From assembly GCA_963750195.1 (NCBI GenBank), contig CAVVPS010000002.1, forward strand, positions 124,001-188,000: a DNA stretch of 64,000 nt, read 5' to 3'. The translations under genes and the position numbers were made by a program. The notes below the pieces were generated by a model. The model saw only the letters and a list, made by a program, of their open reading frames with translations, was not told where the DNA came from and made no database searches. The DNA is from AP-15 sp963750195. Its GTDB lineage: Bacteria; Pseudomonadota; Alphaproteobacteria; ATCC43930; CGMCC-115725. Shown in pieces: positions 17,114-27,452 of this stretch. The stretch's first letter is position 1, and every line of letters begins with the position of its first letter.

Positions 17114-18153
17114 CTATTCGGCGGCGAGGGCCGCGCACTCCTCGGCGATCAGCCGCTCGACCATGCGTCGCATGTGCATGCGGGTCGCATCGGAGGCGAT
17201 GTCGACAAGGCCTGCCTCGCCGAATTCGCTAAGACGCGCCTGCTGCGCCTCGACCATGACCCGGTCTTCGACAAAGGTCGGGGCGATCTCCTGATAGAGC
17301 TGCTTGGTCGCCGCAGGGTCGTTCTGGCGATAGCCATTCGCCGCCGACCAGAAATAAAAACAGCTGGTCTCGGTCTCCGGGTCAGGCCGTGGAACAGGCG
17401 GAACTGAAACCCGCCGTCACGCTTGCCTTCTGGGGCGCCGGTGCCGGCATCGGCCGCCCCCGTCCATTGCAAGACGCTGGACGGTGCGACGAACTCGAAT
17501 TCCTGCCAGCGGTCAACCCGCCCGGTAAAACCCGCGGCCCTGACATAGCTGGGCGGCGGCACCGAGTTCTTCAGCCAGCGGGTGAATTTGAGCCCGGTCG
17601 GGGTGCGCGTCGTCTTCATCTCGGCCTCGACATGGGCGGCGGGGTTGCCGCCCACGGTCTTGGCGTGCAAATAGCCCAGATGCGTCAGGTCCATCAGATT
17701 GTCGACCATTAGCATGTAATTGCCCTTGATCGGATAGACATCGTGCTTGTTTGGCCATCTGCCGGGATCATTGTGGTAGGGGAAGTCGACGATCTTGGCG
17801 GTGTCGGCCCTGGCCGGATCCCCGGTCCACACCCACACCAGCTGGTCCTTTTCGACCACCGGATAGCCGCGTACCGCCGCGTCCGCCGGGATCTGCTTTT
17901 GCCCGGGGATATGCACGCAGCGCCCCGAGCCGTCGAAGATCAGCCCGTGATAACCGCACTGAATCCCCTCCTCGACGACGGCGCCCCGATGCAGTGGCGC
18001 CGCGCGATGGCAGCAGCGGTCGGCCAATGCCGCCACCTGTCCCGCCTTGTCGCGGAACAAGACGATCGGCTCGTCGCAGATCCGGCGCGCCAGTGGTTCG
18101 CCGTCGATCTCGTCAGCCCAGGCGGCGATATACCAAGCGTTGCGCAGCAACAT
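17114..18153 (-). pseudogene. Rieske non-haem iron oxygenase alpha subunit (VanA-like), frameshifted
   Basis: Start at 18153: LLRNAWYIAAWADEI, the Rieske 2Fe-2S ligands in CCHRAAPLHRGAV and CGYHGLIFDGSG, then the iron-site region DNLMDLTHLGYLH (Asp, two His). This is the vanillate O-demethylase/phenoxybenzoate-dioxygenase type. Near 17379-17381 one C is missing in a run (minus-strand ACCCGG for ACCCCGG): the written frame goes to LTRRPRP, while the next frame continues LTPETETSCFYFWSAANGY and ends at 17114 with LIAEECAALAAE. The length of 1040 bases fits one missing base. No reductase gene is adjacent. It is transcribed toward the hydrolase gene. Confidence 0.85.
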
Positions 18154-18237
18154 CGAGGATCTCCTTTTTCAGCTTGATGATCGTAAGCAGAGGCTTGCCC
18201 GATGGGAAGCAGCGCATGTTAGTTTCGGCTCGAGGAT

Positions 18238-19596
18238 TTGGGGAGACGCACCATCAACACCGTGACCGCATCAGAAGAAGCCCCGGTCGAGGTCCGTCTA
18301 GCGGCGCTTCTCGACCATCTGGGGATCGACCGCGCCCATTTCGCCGGGCGGGCTGCAAGCGATTGGGAGGGCTTCGCCGCCCGATACCCCGATCGCCTCG
18401 CATCGCTGACCGTACTTTGTCCGGCGTCGCTCGACCGGGGCGCCCTGCAGCCGCTAGCGTCGCGGTTGCTGGTCGTGACCGGAGACCACGGCGCGGGCCC
18501 GCGCCGGGTTCAGGCGGTGCTGCCCGACCTGCCGCCGGCGACCACAGTCGTGTTGCGCGACTATGCCGGGCTGACCTGGTCCGATCTCGCCGTCGAGCGC
18601 GGCGCAGAAATAGGCGGCGCGATGCAGGATTTTCTTGCCCGCAGCGAAAGCCGCCAGCCGCTGCCGGCGACGAGCGTGCCCGAGCAGGAGGGCGAGATCG
18701 CCGGTATTTCCTACAGCGTTCGCGGCGCCGGGCCGCCGCTGGTGCTGTTGCCGCTCGATCTTTCGCCGACGCAATGGACGGCGCTGGTCCCGGTTCTGGC
18801 CGCGCGCTGGTGCACGATCGCCCTCGGCGGTGTCCATCTCGGCAGCGTGGCCAGCCTCGAAGAGCGCGGCAGGTCGGGCTACATCGCCATTGTGCGCAAC
18901 CTGCTCGACGCGCTGGCGATCAGGCCGGGCGAGCGGGTGCTCGAACTCGGCTGCGGCTCGGGCGTGATCATGCGCGAACTGGCGCGGCGGACAGCGGGCG
19001 CAAACCCGCTGACTGGGGTCGACCGCAGCCCTTATCTGTTGGGCGAGGCGCGGAAACTGGCGGCGCGCGAAGGACTCGCCGACCGCATCGATTTTCGCTA
19101 GGGAATTGGGGAAGCTCTGCCGTTGCCGGCGGATTTCGCCGACGTCGCCGTATGCAGCACAGTCGCCGAAGAGGGCGACGCCGAACGTATGCTGTCCGAG
19201 CTGGTGCGGGTCACCAAGCCCGGCGGAAGGGTCGGCGTTATCGTGCGCGCGATCGATCGGGGGTGCTGGGTCAACCTGCCGCTCGACCCGGCGCTGAAGG
19301 CAAAGGTCGAGATGCATGGGATGATCGGCGGGGGCATGAGCCCGCAAGGCTGCGCCGATGCGAGCCTCTACCCGCGGTTTCATGCACTTGGGCTTACAGG
19401 GCTGCGTGGCTTCCCGCAGCTCGTCGCGGTGAGGCCGGGTTCCCTCAGGCTCCCGCGCTATCAGCAGCAGATCCTAGCGGCATTGAACCTGGCCGAGACC
19501 GAGGCGTGGCATGCGGCGGTGGCGCAGGCGGAAAGCGACGGGACTTTCTTCATCGCCCAGCCCTTTCATTGCGCGGTGGGAACCAAGCCTGCCTGA
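18238..19596 (+). pseudogene. Alpha/beta-hydrolase-like and SAM methyltransferase fusion with in-frame amber stop
   Basis: The first 130 residues resemble an alpha/beta hydrolase, but the nucleophile elbow reads FAGRAASDW, without Ser in the right place, so it looks non-catalytic. A second hydrolase-like start (YSVRGAGPPLVLLPLDL) follows, then a methyltransferase with the SAM loop RVLELGCGSGVIMREL near residue 240. At 19099-19101 TAG interrupts FR-stop-GIGEALPLPADFADV, where the family usually has E, so GAG to TAG is the simplest change. The frame then stays open for 165 codons to 19596 (LSELVRVTKPGGRVGVI). The start may be TTG 18238 or GTG 18262. It is divergent from the Rieske gene. Confidence 0.72.
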
Positions 19597-20130
19597 GGAG
19601 GAGCGACAACGCGGCCGTCATCACCTATCCAACCCGGCAATGCCCCGCGGAATCCTGGGTACGTGTGATGCCCGTCGCTTGTAGGGCAGATCCCGTTCGT
19701 TGCTAGTTGGATTAGAAAACGAAGTAAGATTAGCCCTCGTAATTAAATAGCTGGCGCCACGTGTAGAAATAACAGAATGCTAAGAGGTGATCCTGGAACA
19801 AGGAATGGGGAAAGATCACCACAGACGAGCTTCGGCTTCGCAGGTGGCGCTGGATTCGGCACATTGCCTAAAAACGCGTCATAATTAATTAGCCCCTCCT
19901 GGCCTGCGGCGGAGCTGACGATCCACGCCGTCAAGCACTCGATATCCAAAGCCGCGCCCGGCGGCATTATTGTTCATGGATCGTAGTCGGATGCGGCCTA
20001 CGATTTCGCGCCGATGCCGCGCCTGCGGAAGTGCACGCCCCAGCACCACGATTCTCCAGGGCTTGGCCTAAATCTTGCTCGCCCGAGTCGGGATGCACTG
20101 TTGGCCACCGTATAAAATGGGGAGCTCCTT
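19597..20130. other. Intergenic region before urtA
   Basis: No gene is supported. A 74-codon minus-strand frame (19743-19967; INYDAFLGNVPNPAPP) has no recognised relative and no clear start. The region is more AT-rich near 19690-19770 and should hold the urt promoter; I could not find a convincing sigma-54 site. Confidence 0.35.
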
Positions 20131-21481
20131 ATGTCATCCAAAGGCATCACCATCGATCGTCGTCGACTTCGGGCTGCTGGGCGCCGGCCTGGCGGTCGCT
20201 GCCTCCGGCATCGGCGTGATCCCCGATCTGATACCGCGGGCGCAGGCCGCTCCTGCCGAACCTGAAACCGGGCCGATCAAGGTCGGCATCCTTCATTCGC
20301 TTTCCGGCACGATGGCGATCAGCGAGGCGCCGCTGAAGGATGTAATGATGATGCTGATCGCCCAGCAGAATGCGAAAGGCGGGGTCATGGGCCGGCAGCT
20401 TCAGCCGGTGGTCGTCGATCCGGCCTCGAACTGGCCGCTCTTCGCCGAGAAGGCCAAGCAGCTGCTGTCGGTCGACAAGGTGGCGGCGGTGTTCGGTTGC
20501 TGGACTTCGGTGTCCCGCAAGTCGGTTCTGCCGGTGTTCGAACAGCTGAATGGCATCCTCTTGTACCCGGTGCAGTACGAGGGTCAGGAGTGCAGCCGCA
20601 ACGTGTTCTACACCGGCGCCGCGCCAAATCAGCAGGCGATCCCGGCGGTCGATTACCTGATGAACCAGGCCGGGGTGAAGCGCTGGGTGCTGGAGGGCAC
20701 CGATTACGTCTACCCGCGCACGACCAACAAGATCCTCGAAGCCTATCTGAAGGTGAAAGGCGTCGCGCCGGCCGACCTGATGATCAATTACACGCCGTTC
20801 GGCTATTCCGACTGGCAGGCTGAGGTCGCCAAGATCAAGGCGTTCGGGTCGGCTGGCAAGAAGACTGCCGTGGTCTCGACGATCAACGGCGACGCCAACG
20901 TGCCGTTCTACAAGGAGCTCGGCAACCAGGGTATCAAGGCGACCGACATCCCGGTGGTGGCCTTCAGCGTCGGCGAACAGGAACTCGCCGGCATCGATAC
21001 CAAACCACTGATTGGCCATCTCGCGGCATGGAATTACTTCCAGAGCGTCGATACCCCGCTCAACAAGGAAGTCGTCGCCGCGTTCAAGGCCTTCGCCAAG
21101 GACGACAAGCGAGTGTTTAACGACCCGATGGAGGCGCATTACATCGGCTTCAACATGTGGGTGAAGGCGGTCGAGAAGGCCGGCGGCACCGATCACGACG
21201 CGGTTATCGACGCGATGGTCGGGGTCGCCCATCCAAATCTTTCGGGCGACTTCGCGACCATGATGCCCAACCATCACCTGACGAAGCCCGTGCTGATCGG
21301 CGAGGTGCAGGGCAACGGGATGTTCAACGTCGTCTGGCAGACGCCGGGCTTGGTCGTCGCTCAGCCTTGGTCGCCTTATCTGCCGGAGAGCAAGAACCTG
21401 ATCGGCGATTGGCTGCCGCCGATGTCCTGCGGCAGTTATGACGTCGTCGCCGGCAAGTGCTTGGGCAATCACAAGGCTTGA
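20131..21481 (+). CDS. urtA: Urea ABC transporter, substrate-binding protein (signal region frameshifted)
   Basis: Periplasmic urea-binding protein. The mature part matches UrtA: IKVGILHSLSGTMAISE, AVFGCWTSVSRKSVLPVFE, LLYPVQYEGQECSRNVFYTG, GTDYVYPRTTNKI and the end near MSCGSYDVVAGKCLG. The ATG at 20131 has GGGGAG upstream and begins MSSKGITIDRRRL, a twin-arginine-like start, but is one base out of frame with GLLGAGLAVAASGIGV. Removing one base near 20170 joins them into a normal signal peptide, and the length of 1351 bases fits one extra base. The frame also runs from 20075 without a proper signal. First gene of urtABCDE. Confidence 0.9.
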
Positions 21482-21485
21482 GCGA

Positions 21486-23127
21486 ATGCGCCGTTGCTTG
21501 AGGAAGGGCTGGTGCGGCCGGCCCTTTTTCCCGCACGGCTTCATGTTCGCTGTGCTGGTGGGGTTAATACTGGTGCTGCCGGGTGCGGCGCGCGCTGCCG
21601 CCGACCCGTTCGCGGATATCGCAGCCACGAATTTCGATCTCGTGGCTCAAGGAGTTCAGGAACTGGCCGTCTCGGGCAGCCCGCGGGCGGCGGCGGTCAT
21701 CGCGGCTCTGCGCGACGGGCGGCTATTTGCCTGGAAGTGGCCGCGGCCGGACGCACCGCTTTACATCCGCACCGATAAGGGGTTCGCTGACGCCCGCACC
21801 GGCTCTGCGGTGGCAGCGCCGGCGCCGGTCAACCTTCGGCTGGTCATCGTCAACGATTTGGTGCGGCTCGCGATCGAGACCGCCGAAGGCGCCCTCGATC
21901 TGTCCTCGAAGAGCCCCGCAGCGCGGCTCAAGGCGGCTGATGCGATTTTCCAATCGGCCGATGCCGGTGCGCTCCCAGTGATCGAGCGGGCACTGGCTAA
22001 GGAACACGATGCCGCGGTCGTCCGCGTGCTGGACGAGGCTCAGGCAGCAGCGCTGTTGAAATCCGACACCGGGTCGATCTCGGCGCGGCTAACTGCCGTG
22101 CACGAAGTGGCCGCGCGCGCGGATCTCTCGGCGCGGAGTTCTGCTGTCCTCGCTGCATGGGCAACCGCCTCCTGTCGAGGCGGCAATCGGCGCGGCGATC
22201 CGCGACATCGACCGCCAGCTGCAACTATGGGGCCTTGCCGAGGACGTCTATTACGGCTTGAGCCTCGGCGCGGTGCTGCTGTTAGCCGCGACCGGGCTGG
22301 CCATCACCTTCGGGGTGATGGGCGTCATCAACATGGCGCATGGCGAAATGGTGATGATCGGCGCCTACACCACTTTCGTGGTGCAGCAGCTGATCGCGGC
22401 CTTTGCCCCGGCGCTTGAAGATCTTGGCCTGTTGCTGGCTGTGCCGGCGGCCTTTTTGGTGGCGGGCGCACTCGGGGTGGTGATCGAGCGCACTCTGATC
22501 CGCTTCCTTTACGGCAGACCGCTCGAGACCCTTCTTGCCACCTGGGGGCTCAGCCTGATCCTGCAACAGGCGGTGCGCAGCATCTTCGGCCCGACCAACC
22601 AGGACGTCAGTTCGCCCCCATGGATGAGCGGCTCGATTGCGCTCGGCGGGCTTACGCTGACCGTCAACCGGCTCTGGATCATTCTGTTCGCGTTGCTCGT
22701 GCTCGGCGCCCTAATGGCGACGCTGCGCTGGGGCGGGCTCGGACGCTCCATCCGCGCCGTGACCCAGAACCGGCGCATGGCGGCGGTTATGGGCATTCGC
22801 ACACCGGTGATCGACGCGCTGACCTTTGGCCTTGGCTCCGGCATTGCCGGCATGGCCGGCGTGGCACTGAGCCAGATCGACAATGTCAGCCCCAATCTCG
22901 GCCAAAGCTACATCATCGACAGTTTTCTGGTGGTGGTGCTCGGCGGCGTCGGCAATCTGTGGGGAACGCTGTTCGCGGCGATGACCCTCGGGGTGGTCGA
23001 TAAGTTCGTCGAACCCTTCGAGGGCGCCGTGCTGGCCAAGATCCTGGTGCTGGTATTCCTGATCCTGTTCATCCAGCGGCGCCCGCAAGGGCTGTTCCCG
23101 CTTAAAGGTCGGGCGGCCGAGGCTTGA
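21486..23127 (+). CDS. urtB: Urea ABC transporter, permease UrtB (frameshift in linker)
   Basis: LivH-type permease with the long periplasmic N-terminal domain special to UrtB. The signal segment (MFAVLVGLILVLPGAARAAA) and N-domain are read to about 22153. The permease continues one base over from SLHGQPPPVEAAIGAAIRDI into GLSLGAVLLLAATGLAITFG, with eight or so membrane helices and the LivH block MGIRTPVIDALTFGLGSGIA. Total length 1642 bases fits one extra base. The start may be 21486 or the ATG at 21544. The stop overlaps urtC (TGATG). The second part alone is a complete LivH-like permease from 22258. Confidence 0.88.
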
Positions 23128-24251
23128 TGTCGATCGACCGCATCACGACGGCGACACTCGGCTGCGTGCTCGGCGGTGCGGCGCTGCTTGCGGTTTTGAA
23201 CTTGTTCGCCCCGGCGGCGAGCGCAGCCCACGTCCCTGACTTCGTCATTTCGCTGACCGGCAAGTATCTGTGCTACGCGATCCTCGCGCTGGCGGTGGAT
23301 CTGGTGTGGGGCTATGTCGGCATCCTGACGCTCGGCCATGCCGCATTCTTTGCCCTGGGCGGCTATGCGATGGGCATGTATCTGATGCGGGAGATCGGCG
23401 CCCGCGGCGTCTACGCCAATCCGACCTTGCCCGATTTCATGATCTTCATCGGCTGGAACAAACTGCCCTGGTATTGGTACGGGTTCGACCATCTCTGGTT
23501 CGCCCTGATCATGGTGCTGCTGGTGCCGGGCCTGCTCGCCGGCGTGTTCGGCTGGTTCGCGTTCCGCTCGCGCGTCTCCGGCGTCTATCTGTCGATCATC
23601 ACCCAAGCGCTGACCTATGCGCTGCTGCTTGCCTTCTTCCGGAACGATATGGGTTTTGGCGGCAACAACGGAATGACCGACTTCAAAGACATCTTAGGCT
23701 TTCCGCTCAACCGCGAGAGCACTTCGATCGGGCTGATGCTGACCACCGCGATCGTGCTGTCGGCGGCGTTCCTGCTGGCGCGCGCGATTACCAGCTCGCG
23801 GTTCGGCAAGGTGCTGGTGGCGGTGCGCGACGCGGAGTTGCGTACCCGCTTCCTCGGCTACCGGCCAGAATCCTACAAGCTTGTGGTTTGGGTGGTCTCG
23901 GCGGTGATCGCCGGGATCGGGGGTGCGCTTTACGTGCCGCAGGTCGGCATCATCAACCCCTCGGAATTCGCGCCCGGCAATTCGATCGAGGCGGTGATCT
24001 GGGTCGCGGTCGGCGGGCGCGGCACGCTCGCTGGGGCGATCCTCGGCGCCGTCATGGTCAATCTCGGCAAGACCTGGCTAACCAGCGCCTTGCCGGAAAT
24101 CTGGCTGTTTGCGTTTGGTGGATTGTTCATATTGGTAACATTATTCCTGCCGCGGGGAATCATCGGTCTGTTCGCGGCGCGCTCGGTCCGCGGCGCCAGG
24201 CCAGAGGTCGATTTGGCTGCTGCCGCGGCGGCGCGCGAGGTCACCGGGTGA
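23127..24251 (+). CDS. urtC: Urea ABC transporter, permease UrtC
   Basis: LivM-type inner-membrane permease (374 aa). It has about nine hydrophobic segments and the family blocks LVWGYVGILTLGHAAFFALG, FFRNDMGFGGNNGMTDFKDI (typical for UrtC) and AVRDAELRTRFLGYRPESYK, the cytoplasmic loop that contacts the ATPases. The ATG at 23127 overlaps the urtB stop and the 3' end overlaps the urtD start (GTGA). It forms the channel together with UrtB. Confidence 0.96.
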   Translation: MSIDRITTATLGCVLGGAALLAVLNLFAPAASAAHVPDFVISLTGKYLCYAILALAVDLVWGYVGILTLGHAAFFALGGYAMGMYLMREIGARGVYANPTLPDFMIFIGWNKLPWYWYGFDHLWFALIMVLLVPGLLAGVFGWFAFRSRVSGVYLSIITQALTYALLLAFFRNDMGFGGNNGMTDFKDILGFPLNRESTSIGLMLTTAIVLSAAFLLARAITSSRFGKVLVAVRDAELRTRFLGYRPESYKLVVWVVSAVIAGIGGALYVPQVGIINPSEFAPGNSIEAVIWVAVGGRGTLAGAILGAVMVNLGKTWLTSALPEIWLFAFGGLFILVTLFLPRGIIGLFAARSVRGARPEVDLAAAAAAREVTG

Positions 24252-24991
24252 CCGGGGGAACCCTCCTCGATCTCGACGGCGTCAGTGTCTCGTTCGATGG
24301 CTTCAAGGCGCTCAACGAGCTGTCCCTGGTGCTCGAACCAGGCGAGATGCGGGCGGTAATCGGCCCCAATGGCGCCGGTAAGACCACAATGATGGACGTA
24401 ATCACCGGCAAGACAAAGCCTGATGCTGGGCGAGTCCTATTTGGCGACGACACCGATCTGACGCGGCTCGACGAGCCGGCGATCGCCCGGCTCGGCATCG
24501 GCCGCAAGTTTCAGCGACCGACGGTCTTCGAGCCGTTGTCGGTGCGCGATAACGTGCTGCTCGCGCTCGATGGCGATCGCTCTCCTCGCTTCGCGCTGTG
24601 GGCGCGCGAGACGCCCGATGAGCGCGCGCGAATCGAGGAGATCCTGCAGACGACGCGTCTCGGTGCCGAACGCTACCGCCGTGCGGCTGACCTCTCGCAC
24701 GGTCAGAAGCAGTGGCTGGAGATCGGCATGCTGCTCGCTCAGAACCCCAGATTGCTCCTGGTTGACGAGCCGGTGGCCGGCATGACCGATGCGGAGACTG
24801 CAGCGACGGCGGATCTGCTGCGCGAGATTAACCGTACCCGCAGCGTAGTTGTGGTTGAACACGACATGGCGTTCGTGCGGGCGCTTGGGGTGAAGGTGAC
24901 GGTGCTGCATGAGGGGGCGGTGCTGGCGGAAGGCTCGATCGACGCCATTCAGGACAATCCGCGCGTCGTCGAAGTCTATCTCGGGCGGTGA
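24248..24991 (+). CDS. urtD: Urea ABC transporter, ATPase UrtD
   Basis: LivG-type ATPase (247 aa). The GTG start at 24248 overlaps the urtC stop. Walker A is GPNGAGKTTMMDVITG near residue 40, the signature motif is the variant LSHGQKQWLEIGMLL near residue 150, and Walker B is LLLVDEPVAGMTDAE, followed by the H-loop VVVVEHDM. LSHGQ rather than LSGGQ is normal for UrtD. It works with UrtE on the cytoplasmic side. Confidence 0.96.
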   Translation: MTGGTLLDLDGVSVSFDGFKALNELSLVLEPGEMRAVIGPNGAGKTTMMDVITGKTKPDAGRVLFGDDTDLTRLDEPAIARLGIGRKFQRPTVFEPLSVRDNVLLALDGDRSPRFALWARETPDERARIEEILQTTRLGAERYRRAADLSHGQKQWLEIGMLLAQNPRLLLVDEPVAGMTDAETAATADLLREINRTRSVVVVEHDMAFVRALGVKVTVLHEGAVLAEGSIDAIQDNPRVVEVYLGR

Positions 24992-24994
24992 GAC

Positions 24995-25690
24995 ATGCTG
25001 TCGGTCGACGCCATCGACCTTTACTACGGCGCGAGCCAGGCGCTGCGCCGCGTCAGTCTGACGGCGAAAAAAGGCGAGGTGACCTGCATCCTTGGCCGCA
25101 ACGGCGTCGGCAAGACCAGCCTGTTGCGGGCGATCTTCGGGCTCCAGCCGATCCGAGCCGGACAGATTGCTTGGGAAGATCGAGAATTGACCGGGCTATC
25201 TCCGTATCAGCGCGCCCGTGCCGGCTTGGCGCTGGTGCCGCAGGGCCGCGAGATTTTTCCGCGGCTGACCGTTGCGGAGAATCTCGAGACCGGATTTGCC
25301 GTCTTGCCGCGCGGCCTGCGCCATGTCTCTGACGAAATCTTCGCGTTGTTTCCGGTCCTGAAGGACATGCTGCGCCGGCGTGGCGGCGACCTCTCCGGCG
25401 GCCAGCAGCAGCAACTGGCAATCGCGCGCGCGCTGGTCACGCGGCCCCGGCTTCTGGTCCTCGACGAGCCGACCGAAGGCATCCAGCCTTCGATCATCAA
25501 GGACATTGAGCGCGTGATTCGCGGTCTTGCCGCGCGAGGCGACATGGCAATCCTGTTGGTCGAGCAGTATTTCGAATTCGCCCGCGACCTTGCTGCCTCC
25601 TACCTCGTCATGCAGCGCGGCGAAGTTGTCGCCTCCGGCCGCCGCGAGGACATGGATGAGGCAGCAATTCGCAGCTTTCTGACCGTTTAA
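24995..25690 (+). CDS. urtE: Urea ABC transporter, ATPase UrtE
   Basis: LivF-type ATPase (231 aa). Walker A CILGRNGVGKTSLLRAIFG near residue 32, Q-loop PQGREIFPRLTVAENL, signature LSGGQQQQLAIARAL, Walker B LLVLDEPTEGIQPSII and H-loop ILLVEQYFEFARDLA, the last typical of UrtE. It begins three bases after urtD and ends the operon. No ureABC, ureD or amidase genes follow in this window. Confidence 0.96.
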   Translation: MLSVDAIDLYYGASQALRRVSLTAKKGEVTCILGRNGVGKTSLLRAIFGLQPIRAGQIAWEDRELTGLSPYQRARAGLALVPQGREIFPRLTVAENLETGFAVLPRGLRHVSDEIFALFPVLKDMLRRRGGDLSGGQQQQLAIARALVTRPRLLVLDEPTEGIQPSIIKDIERVIRGLAARGDMAILLVEQYFEFARDLAASYLVMQRGEVVASGRREDMDEAAIRSFLTV

Positions 25691-25915
25691 ACAGAAAGGT
25701 GGGCCGGCCTATACGCCAGTCACTTTCCTGATTGCGCCCAATTCAGCAAAACCCGTCGAGGCACGGAAAGGAACCGTAAGGGAGCCCGGTTCGGAAAGCG
25801 CTGGCGCTGACCCGGATTGGTTGTCTGCTCCCAGAACGATCCGGAATTCATCATCCCCGGGAAACCTAAATTCTATCGCGCAGGAGGAGTCAGCTCATGC
25901 CGGGCGCGATCGGGT

Positions 25916-26635
25916 TCAGCTGGTTTCGATCGCCGGGGTGAAGATGTAGCCGCTGCCGCGCACGGTCTTAATAATCGATGGTCGCTGCGGGTCATCCTCG
26001 AGCTTGCGGCGAAGCCGTCCGACTTGCACGTCGATCGTCCGGTCGAACGGCCCGGCCTCGCGGTTGCGCGCCAAATCCAATAGCTGATCACGAGTCAGCA
26101 CTTGGTTGGCATTGTTGACGAACGCCGCCAACAAGTCGAATTCGCCGGTGGTCAGCCGAACCTCCTTGCCCGTGGGCGAATAGAGCTCGCGGCTTGAAAG
26201 ATCGAGGTTCCAGCCGGCAAACCGTGCCTTCGATCGCAGCGCCGGCGCCCGCTCTGCGGTCCGGCTCGAGACGCGGCGCAGCACGCTCTTGACCCGTGCC
26301 AACAGCTCGCGCAGGTGGAAGGGCTTCGGCAGATAGTCATCAGCGCCCATTTCGAGGCCGATGATGCGATCGACGGTCTCGCCACGTCCGGTCAGGATGA
26401 TAATTCCGACGTCAAATTCCTCGCGCAAAGAGCGGGCGAGCGACAGCCCGTCCTCGCCGGGCAACATCAGATCCAGAATGACGAGATCGACCCGGGATTG
26501 CGCTAAGACGCGGCGCATCTCAGCGCCGTCATGAGCGGTCGAGACCCGATAGCCCTCGCCGGACAGATAGTCCTCGACCATCTCGCAGATCTCCCTTTGA
26601 TCGTCGACGACCAGGATATGACCATTGTCGCTCAT
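25916..26635 (-). CDS. OmpR/PhoB-family response regulator
   Basis: A 239-aa two-domain regulator. The receiver has the acidic pair in VVDDQREICE, the phospho-accepting Asp in DLVILDLMLPGEDG near residue 55, Thr in IILTGRG and Lys in YLPKPFHLRELLARV. The C-terminal winged helix contains LTTGEFDLLAAFVNN, RTIDVQVGRLRRKLEDD and IKTVRGSGYIF. No histidine kinase is next to it, so it is an orphan here; its partner is unknown. It diverges from the ECF sigma gene and converges on urtE. Confidence 0.93.
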   Translation of the reverse strand: MSDNGHILVVDDQREICEMVEDYLSGEGYRVSTAHDGAEMRRVLAQSRVDLVILDLMLPGEDGLSLARSLREEFDVGIIILTGRGETVDRIIGLEMGADDYLPKPFHLRELLARVKSVLRRVSSRTAERAPALRSKARFAGWNLDLSSRELYSPTGKEVRLTTGEFDLLAAFVNNANQVLTRDQLLDLARNREAGPFDRTIDVQVGRLRRKLEDDPQRPSIIKTVRGSGYIFTPAIETS

Positions 26636-26831
26636 TTCGGTCCGCCACTTGCCTGCGCAGCGGGGCGGTGAGAGCCCGACGCCGTGACCCTAGAGGGAGC
26701 ATCATACATAAGGTTACAAATCCTTACATAAAACCAGATGGACTGACATCATCGAATTACATCCTCGCGATAGGTTTGGTGGAGCACAGATCGGCCCCCG
26801 GGTCGATTGCCGCCGGCAACGGGAGAATTTC

Positions 26832-27452
26832 GTGGAGGATCCTCATCAGGCGATCGAGGCCGAGATCCCGCGCCTTCGGCGCTACGCGCGGGCGCTGACC
26901 CGTGACGTTGTACTCGCCGACGATCTCGTTCAAGACTGCCTAACTCGCGCTCTGGCGAAGCTCCACCTCTGGCAGGGGGGTACCGATCTGCACGCGTGGT
27001 TGTTTACGATCCTTCACAATCAATATGTCAATCACGTGCGCCGCTCCGTGCGTGAGGGAGCCGGGGTCCGATTGAGCGACAACGAGCCGTTGCTGGCCCG
27101 CGCTCCGCAGCAGGGACAGGGGCTTGAATTGCGCGATCTCGGGCGTGCGATTGCCAAGCTCCCCGAGGAACAGCGTTCCACCCTCCTCTTGGTTGGATTG
27201 GAGGGTTTGCGCTACGACGAGGTTGCAGCCGTGCTCGACGTACCGGTCGGAACCATTCGCTCGCGGCTATCGCGGGGTCGTGAAGCCTTGCGCAGGCTTA
27301 TGGGGTTCGCTGCTGACAAAGCATTCGACGCCGGCACCGGCCGCATTGCAGCCCGGCGTTCGACTGGCGCTGGCGGGGGCTTCGAAATGGCGATCCGTCC
27401 TGCCGATCGAACATCACGCCAGCAGACACGGCCGGTCACGAGGTCGGTTTAA
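26832..27452 (+). CDS. ECF-type RNA polymerase sigma factor
   Basis: A 206-aa sigma factor. Region 2 is RYARALTRDVVLADDLVQDC and then LHAWLFTILHNQYVNHVRR; region 4 is IAKLPEEQRSTLLLVGLEGL, YDEVAAVLDVPVGTIRSRLS. The GTG at 26832 has GGGAG upstream. The last 40 residues (after GREALRRLMG) are low-complexity and longer than usual. The helix pattern resembles alphaproteobacterial stress-type ECF factors, but no anti-sigma or PhyR-like gene is adjacent, so its signal is unknown. Confidence 0.92.
   Translation: MEDPHQAIEAEIPRLRRYARALTRDVVLADDLVQDCLTRALAKLHLWQGGTDLHAWLFTILHNQYVNHVRRSVREGAGVRLSDNEPLLARAPQQGQGLELRDLGRAIAKLPEEQRSTLLLVGLEGLRYDEVAAVLDVPVGTIRSRLSRGREALRRLMGFAADKAFDAGTGRIAARRSTGAGGGFEMAIRPADRTSRQQTRPVTRSV

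Noticed and set aside
11901..19101. TGA at 11901 and TAG at 19099 as recoded selenocysteine or pyrrolysine codons
   Set aside because: Neither context is a known selenoprotein or pyrrolysine protein, no SECIS-like hairpin was seen right after TGA, and other lesions lie in the same genes or nearby.
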